From contig JASAMV010004175.1 of NCBI GenBank assembly GCA_030248065.1, positions 20,838-84,837 of the forward strand: a stretch of 64,000 nt of DNA, written 5' to 3'. Below are positions 1-9,639 of the stretch, piece after piece. Numbering within the stretch: the stretch's first letter is position 1; every line of letters starts with the position of its first letter. The notes under the pieces are model-generated. The model was not told where the DNA came from. It was given only the letters and a program-made list of their open reading frames with translations, and made no database searches. A program made the translations under genes and the position numbers. The stretch comes from Rhynchonema sp. JSB1_4 (lineage: Eukaryota; Nematoda; Chromadorea; Monhysterida; Xyalidae).

Positions 1-517
1 TTCGCCTTTTGACGGACCATAGGGGTATCTTGGGTAGCCTCTTGGGGGTATCTCGAGTAAGTCCGAACCCTTCCCCCCTAGGGTATCTTGGGTCGATTCA
101 GTGTAGTTCCTGGTCCGGCGCGGCGGTTAGTGTACCTACCCCTTTTTTCCGTGCGGCGGTTAGTGTACCTCCCTGGGGGGGGGAAGGGGGGGGGGAAGAC
201 CCAAATCCAGGAAAAAGTCACTTTTTGAGGTGAAAAATTTGACCGATTTTTGGCCCTTTTTGGAAAAAATTCTCCATAAAAAGGGTATTTTGGCGAATTT
301 TGACAACATCGACCTGAAAATCACCCATTTTAGGCCTAAAAATGCCCATTTTAGGCCTAAAAATGCCTATTTTGGGCAAAAATTGAGGCGGTTAGTGTAC
401 CTGGCGCGGCGGTTAGTGTACTAGTGTACCTTGGTCGCGGCGGTTAGTGTACCTTAGGGGGGGGACCCCCCTCCCCCCCAGGAACTACACTGGGTCGATT
501 GGCCTGCCACCACACTG
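1..517. mobile_element. Truncated small DNA element with GGGTATCTTGGG repeats
   Basis: The stretch carries the word GGGTATCTTGGG near positions 28 and 80 and ends at about 517 in GCCACCACACTG. Most of its sequence recurs in the opposite orientation at 2780-2885, so it is one arm of a repeated element whose other end lies outside the window. It is interrupted by the complete element at 99-492. The termini resemble the CAGTG-type ends of the hAT-like elements elsewhere in the window. No coding capacity is seen. Confidence 0.6.
99..492. mobile_element. hAT-type MITE, 8-bp target duplication GGTCGATT
   Basis: Ends are CAGTGTAGTTCCTGG and its reverse complement CCAGGAACTACACTG. The 8 bp GGTCGATT occur at 91-98 and again at 493-500. 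An 8-bp duplication with CAGTG ends is the hAT signature. Inside, the word GGCGGTTAGTGTACC occurs about five times in the same orientation, two copies near the left end and three near the right. The AT-rich core contains TTTTAGGCCTAAAA palindromes. It is non-autonomous. A near copy lies at 61363-61753. Confidence 0.9.
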
Positions 518-564
518 GGGGGGTTATATTTTTCATTTGGCCCCCGACGAGAAAAATCATTGTC

Positions 565-1060
565 AATAATGCCCATAAAAATGGCTTGTTTTCGGTATTT
601 TCTAACTTCAACAGCGGCAATTATGCTTAAAAAGCTGTATTCTGTTGTGTACGCAAGCTTAAACAACGTTTGACACAACAACACAGCCCTACCATACCAC
701 TAATCTGTGGTACGGTGAAGGTTGGGGTGGCCGGGGTGGGGTTCTATTAAATGGGGGGGTCAATTAATGGGGTTCTATTTTTGATTTCGAGCCATTTAGG
801 GGGGTTCAATTAATGGGGAGGGTCAATTAATGGGGGGTTCTATTTCCGACAATACGGTAGGTACACTAACCGCCGCGCCGGACCAGGAACTACACTGCTC
901 CTAAAAATGGCTTATTTTCGGTGTTTCTAACTTTAACAGCGGCAATTATGCTTAAAACGCCGTGTTCTGCTGTGTACGCAAGCTTAAACAACGTTTGACA
1001 CAACAACACAGCCTTACCATACCACTAATCTACGGTACGGTGAAGGTTGGGGGTGGGGTT
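565..1060. repeat. Direct repeat, two ~170-bp copies
   Basis: A segment from about 569 to 745 (GGCTTGTTTTCGGTATTTTC through CTGTGGTACGGTGAAGGTTG) recurs with small differences at about 906-1050. Each copy is followed by GGGTTCTATT-type G-rich repeats. The duplicate looks like the core of one element family present twice, partly broken by other insertions. No coding potential is seen. Confidence 0.7.
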
Positions 1061-1139
1061 CTATTTATGGGGGGTTCTATTTTTGATTTCGAGCCATTTG
1101 GGTGGGGTTCAATTAATGGGGGGTTCTATTTCCGACAAT

Positions 1140-1850
1140 ACGGTACCGTAAAAACCTAAATACCGTAAAAACCTAAATACAGTCCCCGGAATAGAGCCCC
1201 CCCCGTAATACAGCCCCCCCAAAAAGGGGTCAGTGAATTAATAGAGCCCCCCGCCGGAATAGAGCCCCCTAAGTAACATCCCCTACACAGTCGTCGTAGT
1301 GTATTAAGGCTTGATAGTGGTGCACAGGCAGGGTAGTACTTGGGGGTGGGGGTCCCCCCAAATTCATCTATCTATCGTCAACACTTTTTGATTTCATCTA
1401 TCTATCGTCAACACTTAAAGGGCAAATCTACCGTAAAAACCTGATAGAAAGGGGGCTCTATTAACTCACTGACCCCATTTTGGGGGGCTCTATTCCGGGG
1501 GCTTCTATTAATTCACTGACCCAAATCTGACAAAAATTGTTCCCAGAAATACCCCTAAAAACCCCAAAAAGGGGGTTTGTAAGGATGTTTTTTTCGCTTG
1601 TAATCGCATTTATTCGTGTCTATTCGTCAATAAGAGGCGTATTATGTGCTCTGAACTAACAATAAACGTGCGTAAATGTACTTGTGCACCACTATCAAGC
1701 GTTAATACACCCCTGTATAGGGGATGTTACTTAGGGGGCTCTATTCCGGGGGGGGCTCTATTAATTCACTGACCCCTTTTTTGGGGGGGCTGTATTACGG
1801 GAGCGGCTCTATTCCGGGGGGGGCTGTATTTAGGTTTTTACGGTATCTAT
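1140..1850. mobile_element. Inverted-repeat element with AATAGAGCCCCC repeats
   Basis: The left side carries ACCGTAAAAACCTAAATAC (twice) and the right end, about 1825-1845, its reverse complement. Subterminal words are AATAGAGCCCCCC, TTCACTGACCCC and ATCTATCGTCAACA. The inner part around 1525-1700 is inverted relative to 2165-2325, so a second, opposite copy follows immediately. It is non-coding and has the same layout (end, repeat array, AT-rich core) as the hAT-like elements. Confidence 0.6.
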
Positions 1851-1854
1851 CGTC

Positions 1855-2480
1855 AACAAATTCTGGGAACAATCATCTATCGTCAACAACAATCGACCCC
1901 AAAATGGACATTTTCGACTCAAAATGGCTCAAGATCGGTATTTTTTACCCCAAATTGGCAAAAAATCGCGCGCTATGCGCGGATTTAGTACATCTATGTA
2001 CATTTTCATTAACATTTAAACATTATTACCTACTTAGTGTACTATGCTGTACCTTGATTTTTGGTTACTCCCCCCACCATCTATCTATCGTCAACAAGTT
2101 TGGGTCGACCCCCCATATTTCGGACTTGGGTCATCTATCTATCGTCAACACCCTGACCAAGTACTACACTGTGCACAGGTACATTTATGCACGTTTGTTG
2201 TTCGTTCAGAGCACATAATACGCCTCTTATTGACGATTAGACACGAATAAATGCGATTACAAGCGAAAAAACATCCTTTCAAACCTCTTTTTAGGGGATT
2301 TTGGGGGTATTTCTGGGAATAATTTTTTCAGGTTCGGGTCAGTGAATTAATAGAGGCCCCCGGAATAGAGCCCCCCGTAATAGAGCCCCCAAAATGGGGT
2401 CAGTGAGTTAATAGAGCCCCCTTCTATTTAGGTTTTTACGGTACAGGTACCGTAAAAACCTAAATACAGCCCCCCAAAAA
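1855..2480. mobile_element. Second, inverted copy of the AATAGAGCCCCC family
   Basis: It carries repeated ATCTATCTATCGTCAACA words, then a segment at 2165-2325 that is the reverse complement of 1525-1700, then AATAGAGCCCCC repeats and a closing ACCGTAAAAACCTAAATAC. A GC hairpin (CGCGCGCTATGCGCG) lies near 1966-1980 and recurs in other elements here. Confidence 0.55.
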
Positions 2481-2486
2481 GGGGTC

Positions 2487-2715
2487 AGTGCAGAGGTCGC
2501 AATCGGGCCGGGTTTGGCCGGCCCGGCCCGAGCCCCCAAATCTCCGTCCCGGCCGGGCCCGACACGAACCCCCAAATCTCCTGCCCGGCCCGCCCGAACC
2601 TCCAAATCTCCGGCCCGGCCCGATTTTTTGGCTCAGATTTTAACCCAATTTTTGTCATAAGTTTTGCGATTTTTGAATCTATTTTTTTGGTTGAAAATAC
2701 ATTGTTTGCAATGGT
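2487..2715. repeat. CCCGGCCCGG repeat element, copy 1
   Basis: Begins CAGAGGTCGCAATCGGGCCGGG, followed by several CCGGCCCGGCCCGA / CCCCCAAATCTCC units and an AT-rich tail (TTTTAACCCAATTTTTGTCAT). The same order recurs at 53880-54440 and 61076-61330. Confidence 0.7.
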
Positions 2716-2779
2716 GTGGCTGGGGGGGGGGGGTGGGGGTACCCTACCTACCACAAAACCCGAGGGGGGTTGAGTACTT

Positions 2780-3006
2780 GCAGTGTGGTGGCAGGCCAAT
2801 CGACCCAAGATACCCTGGGGGGAAGGTTTCGTAGTTACTGGAGAGTACCCCCAGAGGCTACCCAAGATACCCCTATAGTCCGTCAAAAGGCGAAAAAAGG
2901 CCGTTTTTTGCATGCAATTTTACTGCAAAATTGGCCTAAAAATGGGTACTTTTTGACATTTTTGCCGAAAATTGGCCTAAACTGACCATTTTTACACTGA
3001 TTACAC
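2780..3006. mobile_element. hAT-like element arm, inverted copy of 1-98
   Basis: Starts CAGTGTGGTGGCAGG and carries the reverse complement of the GGGTATCTTGGG repeats found at the window start, then an AT-rich stretch. The far end is not clear; it stops just before the aftiphilin start. Confidence 0.5.
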
Positions 3007-3035
3007 TGATCGTCTTCAATTCAAATTTCAGCTAA

Positions 3036-6000
3036 ATGGAGACGGAGAATCCGGAAGAACCGTCGGAAAACGCGGCGGTGAGAGACAATAAATCATGTGA
3101 ACCCGAAACAACCGCAGATACAAATGACAACTGTATTGCAAATTGTGAAAATGTTGGCGCTGCTATTTCGTCGACAAGTGACGAAAAGCCAGCTGATGTT
3201 GGTGACAAGGCGGAACCGGGCTGCTCAAATGTCGCCACAATCAATGGAAGTAACGATGGCGAACTATGTGATTGTGATCAACCTGCTCCGGCTGACAGCG
3301 AATATCCAGTCGTTCCAGAGCTTGATGATGGTGATGATTTTGGAGATTTCGAAGATTTCACTTCATTCACGGGTGCATCGGCCGACAATAGTGCGCGTGA
3401 CGCGAAGACGTTTGAAACGGAGAGTGGTGGTGGTGGTGGATGGGCTGCGTTTGGCAACGACGAAACAGAAAGCGATCCTCAATCGCAACGACGACGACAA
3501 GCCTTTGACGATGATTGGGCGGCGGCCGGAGCGTGCACTGAACAACCACCGACTGAAACGTTAACCGCGACTGCTGCTGAACCTGTGGCTTGTTCTGTTG
3601 ACAGCGTTAGTTGCAGTTTGTTGCATTTTTCTGCTAATCTTCTTGCCTGTTTATCGTCGTTTCAAACTTCAGCCACAAATCGTGCAAAGGAACCGGAAAA
3701 GATTTTTGTTTCAGAAATCGTTGTTTTCGATCACTGATCTTTCATCCGATTCTTTCTGTGATACTTTGCTCATTTCGTCAACTGCTGCGACAGCCGACAC
3801 CGATGAAGAAAATTCTGCACAATCGGTCGGTAGCAAATAATTACAGTCTTCCAAGTTTGCAGTGACACCATTTGTGGTGGAACACACTGGCATAGCTGTT
3901 GGAGGGGGTCCACCAGTCGCTCCAAATAGGCGAAAGATCGTGCGTTACGCGCGAAATTAGCGTTTTGGAGTGAATTTTCATCAAAATTTGGACACAAAAA
4001 ATTTTGTTCCCCCCACCCCTAGCTCGGCCGGTACAGTACGTAGGTTGCTGCCTCACATTCTTGGTGGTACAAGAGGTTGCCCCGCCTGGGTGGCTACACC
4101 ACTGGTGGAATCCTCCATGTGCATAGTGGGTATTATTGAACCAACGCCACTTTGCCTTGACAATGGATATTCTTTATAATGACAAAAGCATACCGTGCCC
4201 CGTCCCTCCCGATCATGTAACTATAAAGAGGGTAGACTGTATTTCCTATTGTTTTGGTTATTTGTGCCTCGTGCAGTTTGATTTTTCTTGTTACGATTCA
4301 GTCCGCTGATAATCAGCCACCCGATTTGCTATCTGTGATACGCGAGTTGAGTTGCCGTGGTCGAATGCGGGCGCTCAGCACGAAGCAGCAGGAGATGGAA
4401 AGTGCCAATCAAGATGACGTGCATCGCGATGGTGACAATCGGTGAGAAATTCGATTGTTTATCACTTTTAGTTGATTCTCACAAAAATTCGTTAAATTTT
4501 ATGGAATCGATTAGTTTTTTGGTCAGATTTTAGAATCAAATTTCCTGTGGTTTTGACCGATTTCGAGACAATCAGAAAGTGATCCAACATTCCGGTTTCG
4601 ACATGCACTTCGAAAACTATTTTGCGCAGACAATAAACCAACTGGGAGACTCGCATAAGGCAGCATTCGACTCCTGCTCGGCCAAAAGAAATGGCACAGC
4701 CGTCAGTTTCTTAGTTGATGTTTTCCTTCAGTCCAACATCGGCCGATTTATGGCGTCGACTGCGTTTGATCGATGAGGCCGTCTCATTAACCTTCAGTTG
4801 GAATTCAGCGTCGATGTATTTGATGTTGCTGGATTCGCTCGGCATGGACTTGCAACTGGTCGGTAAACCCGAACGTCGACTGCATTTTTGTTTGTTTTGT
4901 ATTTTGTGTTTATAAACGAAAACTTCTAATAAGGGATGCGTGGTAATCAGAACGGATCTGCCTTGATCTCGAAAACACCGAATTTAAAAATGTTACGTAA
5001 CGACTGATCCCGACTTGACCTGTTTTGCCGAGGACGGTGCTCCATGTCGTCGTCGTTGTGGTGCGTGTCACGGATGAACAAGTAGCCCCAAAACTTGTCT
5101 CTTGCAGGCGCAACTCAATCGATCTTCGCTGCCCGCATTTGCCCCGCATCTGTCCGATGACGTGCTGGTACCGCAACCAGCAGCAGCACCGTCGAGTACC
5201 GGTTGCAAGCCCAAATCACAACAGAACGGCACCGCACCGCGCAACAACACGCCAAATAAAACCAACAATAATCCCAAAACACAATCACAACAGTCGAGCG
5301 GTGCGAATGCGGATCAGCTCAATTCATTGGCTGTACCGCCGGCTCAGTTTGATTGGACCAATAGTGGACTCAATAATCCACTCACTGGAAAAGGTGCGGT
5401 GTTTTGTTGCAAAAACTTGTGGTTAGTTTTTTTTATTTTTGCAACAGAGCTGCTGATGTGTTGTGATTATCTCACTTTGTTGTCCTAAACTTGGATTGAT
5501 TTGCCTCCATTTCACCTGCCCCAATTCCTCAAAAAATTTGTTGAAGTCCCTTGCAGGCGTAAGCACGGCTTCAAATATGCTCGATCTAGACTTCTTAGCG
5601 ATGAACGATACATCCAACAAGAACAGTCTGACAGCTGCGTTGCAACGAGATTTGGATGCTCTCGGCCTGACACCAACCTCCACAAATGCTAAATCTGATG
5701 CTGGCACGAAGAAGACAGAGAAACCATCTCTGATCACAAAGTGAGTCTGCAAAAATGCTTTGGCAGGTCAGCCCGGCGTTAAAGGGCTCGGGACACAACC
5801 GAAGGAAGGGCAGCAGAGCGCAGTGTTATGCATCGTTGGAAAGCACTATGACAGTATATGTCACGCACAAATGTTAAGCTCCTTAGAGATTCGCTCTCTT
5901 GGTAGAGCGACTTTTCGTTCCAGAAAAAAGTGAATTTTTTCACAACTTGAAACTACCGGTGCAGAAACCCCAAATGAGTTGAAAGTCAAGGAGCACGTGG

Positions 6001-8079
6001 ATAGGCTTACAACATCTTCTGGATAACTTATCATGAGAACTTCAGTCGGTCAAAGCATTGTTTCACTCGGTGAGGGTGCGAAATGTTCTAAAAATCGGCC
6101 ACATTTTTCTAAAACACAAATTTGTCTCTAAATTTTGAGGCCGCGCTTTGTGTTGCAGAAATAAAAATGCAGTAGACAAATAGACCATTTTCGAAAGTAG
6201 CAGAAAATAAGGTTTTTAAATTTGGAAACACTTAGATAGCGGCGTGACAGACCGAAAAAGACCTAAAAATTGCCACAACTGCATAGTTGCATTCATTGAC
6301 GGAAATGTGATGTAAATAAGCCACGTATTGCATTGCATTGGAAACCAGAAAGTCAGATAAACGCACAGTCCAACAATCTAGACGAGTTTCAAGACTTCAA
6401 ACCCCATGGTCCGGCTGCTGCAGCCATGCCAGCCTGAATAAGATATTTGGCTATAAGTCGTTACTGTTAAAGATTATTGCACAGTTGATAGCATCAAACG
6501 ATGTAGCTTCAACGTAGCTATCGAACGATATATAACATGCCCATATTATCTCTTACTATGGACAAGAAACGGTCAAAATTCCGAAATCGCACACGGTGAC
6601 GTGACGGTTCATTCCAGAATCGTCAAAAAAGCAATTTTTTAACCTCTGCCCTTAAGTGTAAGAATTTATTGGAGCTAACCATGAGTTAAAAAATTTAAAA
6701 CCCTTATTTTCTGGTACTTTCGACGATGCTCTATTTCCCCATTGCATTCTTATTTTCGCAGCGCTAAGCGTGACCTCAAAATTTAGGGACAAACTTGTGT
6801 TCTCGAAAATAAGGCCGAGTTTTTCGAACGTTTTGCACCCTCACCGTGTGAAGCAATGCTTTGAGCGACTGAAGTTGTGATGGTAAGCTATTCAGCAGCT
6901 GTAGTAATCCTATCCACGTGTTAGTTGACCTTCAACTCATTTGAGGTTTCTGCAGCGGTCGTTCCAATTTGTGCAAAAATTCACTTTTTTCTGGAACGAA
7001 AAGTCGCTCTACCAAGAGATAGCGAATCTCCAAGGAGCTTAAAATTTTTGCGTGTCATAGGCTGTCGGAATGCTTTCCAACGGTATGTAACAATATGTCC
7101 TGCTACCCTTCCTTCGGTTATTTCCCGAGCCCTTTAAAGCTGTGCCCAGATTTGTAAGCAGGTAGTAAATTAACCAGGGCTGTTCAAACAAAATTGGGCT
7201 ATCAGCAAAGCTCGAAATACCCATCGAACAAAAAAAGACATGTGACACAGTGTGATCCGTTGGATACTAGGGATCGGTATCGGGGGGGGGGTATGCCGAT
7301 ACCCGATAGCCGATACTTCGGAAATGCCGATACCCGATAGTTCATGAAAAAAGCCGATACCCGATACTTCGAAAATAACCCGATACCCGATAGTGCCCAA
7401 ACTACCAATAAAACACCTCTTTTATGGCAAAACTGAGGTTTTTGGCAAACGTCGCGCGGGAATTTTTTTGAGATGGCTCTTGAGTACTGCGCGCAACAAC
7501 TTTTTTCATAAAAATCGTGCTCTGTCGTTGTGTCATGCAACGTGAAAATGGCTCCCGCCTACATTTTAAACTTTTTTCCGTTCGCAAAACAATGAATATC
7601 TGTAAAGCTGTTTTGAGAACTGGTTTTTAATCGCGAAAAGGGTAATTAATACCCGATACCTTGGAAAAACATGCCGATACCTGATACCCGATAGTTTTTG
7701 GGTGCCGACCCGATGCCTTCCGATCCCTATTGGATACCGCTCTGTTATTTTCACCACACATTGCTTTTTTGACTTTTTTAGACCTCCGAAATACGAAGGC
7801 CTTGACGAGCTTCTCTCCCCGTCGCGTTCCCAACAACAAGCTACAACGCCTGATGTTTCAAGCGCTGTATATAACCATACCCAGCAACAAGCAGCCACAA
7901 CGTCGAGTTCAGGCATCCTCAGTGTTTCGGCACTATCGGCCGAGGCAAGGTCACTGCACGATCGATTGCCCAATCTCGAGCACATGCTATCTGCGAATTT
8001 GGTTTTTCCCATAAGAAATCAATCGGTCGAAAATGGGCCTGCTGATCAGAGAAACGGTACTGGCCCGGATCAGGGGTAG
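3036..8079 (+). CDS. AFTPH: Aftiphilin homologue (clathrin/AP-associated trafficking protein)
   Basis: Aftiphilin binds clathrin and AP adaptors and acts in trafficking at the trans-Golgi and endosomes. My model has exons 3036-3605, 3673-3825, 4302-4441, 4732-4858, 5108-5393, 5557-5740 and 7782-8079, 585 residues, with matching phase at every junction. Exon 1 is acidic, with DDFGDFEDF and WAAF motifs typical of adaptor-ear ligands. The exon at 4732 encodes LWRRLRLIDEAVSLTFSW followed by LLDSLGMD, and the exon at 5108 encodes PPAQFDWTNSGLNNPL; both match the conserved C-terminal half of aftiphilin, as does the final LPNLEHMLSANLVFP segment. An acceptor (TTTCAG, ending 3031) sits 4 bp before the ATG and could be a trans-splice site. 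Two donors (GTCGGT at 3826 and 4859) are weak. An open stretch at 4576-4701 was left out because its phase does not fit. The family call is strong; the second exon is the least certain. Confidence 0.85.
3900..4000. repeat. Element remnant with GC hairpin core in aftiphilin intron
   Basis: The stretch CGTGCGTTACGCGCGAAATTAGCG followed by a TTTTCATCAAAATTTGGACA-like tail matches, with changes, the core at 61905-61965. It is probably the remnant of an element of the family seen at the window ends. The rest of the intron (4000-4300) shows nothing recognisable. Confidence 0.45.
5783..7133. mobile_element. Foldback MITE with TTAA target site (piggyBac-like)
   Basis: The ends AGGGCTCGGG and CCCGAGCCCT are each flanked by TTAA (5779-5782 and 7134-7137), the piggyBac target duplication. 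The arms are several hundred bases long: AGAGCGACTTTTCGTTCCAG near 5907 is inverted near 6995, and GGTGAGGGTGCGAAATG near 6069 is inverted near 6835. No transposase is present. It lies inside the last aftiphilin intron. Confidence 0.8.
7268..7729. mobile_element. hAT-type MITE, 8-bp target duplication TTGGATAC
   Basis: Ends TAGGGATCGG and CCGATCCCTA are flanked by TTGGATAC at 7260-7267 and 7730-7737. TAGGG ends plus an 8-bp duplication fit hAT (Ac-like termini). The subterminal regions hold many GCCGATACCCGATA words on both sides, likely transposase-binding repeats. It ends 52 bp before the last aftiphilin exon, within the intron. Confidence 0.9.
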
Positions 8080-9639
8080 CGATGTCAATGAAGCGTAGCT
8101 CCTCAAACGGAATTGGTTTTGTGCAATGCAAACACAGATTGTTTTAGAAAAATTCTGATGACTAACTAACCTGCAATGATCATTATGAATTGTGGATAAT
8201 TTTCAAATTTTGTGTTTTCGGAAACTCGCGGTTGTGGGTCGGTTTCTGTGTGTCCGGTTTCATGCCCCAAAGTGATGTTTTTTCTATTTCTGCGCAGATT
8301 ATCGTATCCGTCTGGCTGTGCGTACGTGCTAAATTGTGACTTTCGCTGTTTTATCTTGACTGTACAACTTGAATGTAAAGCTGCTTCTGTTTCAATTTCA
8401 GATGTTATTTTGCGGCAGTTAATCCCGCTTTATACGCGTCCAACTGTAGTCATATCAGTACTATGGTACCTCTGCCACGGATTATATTCATATTTGTCGA
8501 CAAGAGATGTCTGTACAATATTTTAATTGTGTATGCTGCTGAAATGCCTGTTTATAACAAACAGTTTCAGTTGATTTCAGTTTCGTTTGAGCCAGCTTGG
8601 TCTTATGATTCACTTGAGTTATAGTTTTAGGACTGACAATTGTTTCTGTATGATGTGCATGCGAGCAAAGCGTGCTTACATACCTATTTATTGAGCTTTT
8701 GTATAAAAGTCTAAAAATTTACAAACAAAGGTTATCGACTGGTTCGAGACGACTGGTTAAGGCGTTGTAACAAACGCGCACAGAATTGCTGTGGTACTGT
8801 TATCTTCGTTTTATGACCATCTTATAGTTTAAATTATAACAACTGCTGGTATTGTGTCCTTGTGCTTGCTGGTGTGATTCCCAGCCGTCTCAGCTTGTGG
8901 TTAGAATGGCTAAGATAATTTGCGCTTACTTGTCTAACGTAACTGCAAGATGATTGATACAGCCTGTTTTGTGTTTCACATGCTTGTTGAAACTGAATCA
9001 TTCCTTCAAGTAATATAATCGACCACATCTCTGCCTGCTGCGGTTTGGCATTGAATTCAACGTGTAACACACAGTTTCGGCTGCGCATTTGCACGTGCAT
9101 TTTCACGTCATGTTATGACATTTTAGTTGTTGTGGTGTATGAGTGAGTGCTGCGTGTAATGTGCATACGGTGGTTTAAAATCAGAAACGTGTGTAATATA
9201 TTTATTTACATTGACTTTATTCACATTTCACAAATTCATGCAGAGCTGAGAGGGGTTTTAGGTCGTGTCAAAGCCTTTTTGACGTGTGTCCGCCTGTACA
9301 TTGCGCACGTTTTACTCTACAGGTTTTGTTTGGTGTTCTGTGTGCTCAATTTTTAACAAAAGCCAGCAGGGGTGGGTTTTCGGTTTTTGCACAAAATAAA
9401 ATAAATATATGTCTGTGTGTGGGAGGCGATATTTGACTGTGCCAAGTCCTGTTCTCGAGCTTCTGTAACGTGCGGCTTGTTTTGCTTACGTAGGTGCGTT
9501 GTTATTGGACCAGCCTGAGAAATGTATCGATGTACGCACGTATCGGTCAGAAAGACAGATTACTAACTGTATTTATTTTTTTTAGAATCTGGAACAAAAT
9601 TTATACCCATTTTTTCAGAAATAATTGTACGCGGTCAAG
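8080..9639. other. Intergenic region, aftiphilin to CHP1
   Basis: No gene or strong repeat is recognised. It includes the aftiphilin 3' UTR and the CHP1 upstream region. A T-rich acceptor (TTTTTTCAG at about 9610-9618) lies about 20 bp before the CHP1 ATG; it could serve a 5' UTR intron or trans-splicing. Confidence 0.4.

Noticed and set aside
4576..4776. Open stretch encoding HFENYFAQTINQL as an extra aftiphilin exon
   Set aside because: Exons 4302-4441 and 4732-4858 join exactly in phase without it, and including it breaks phase.
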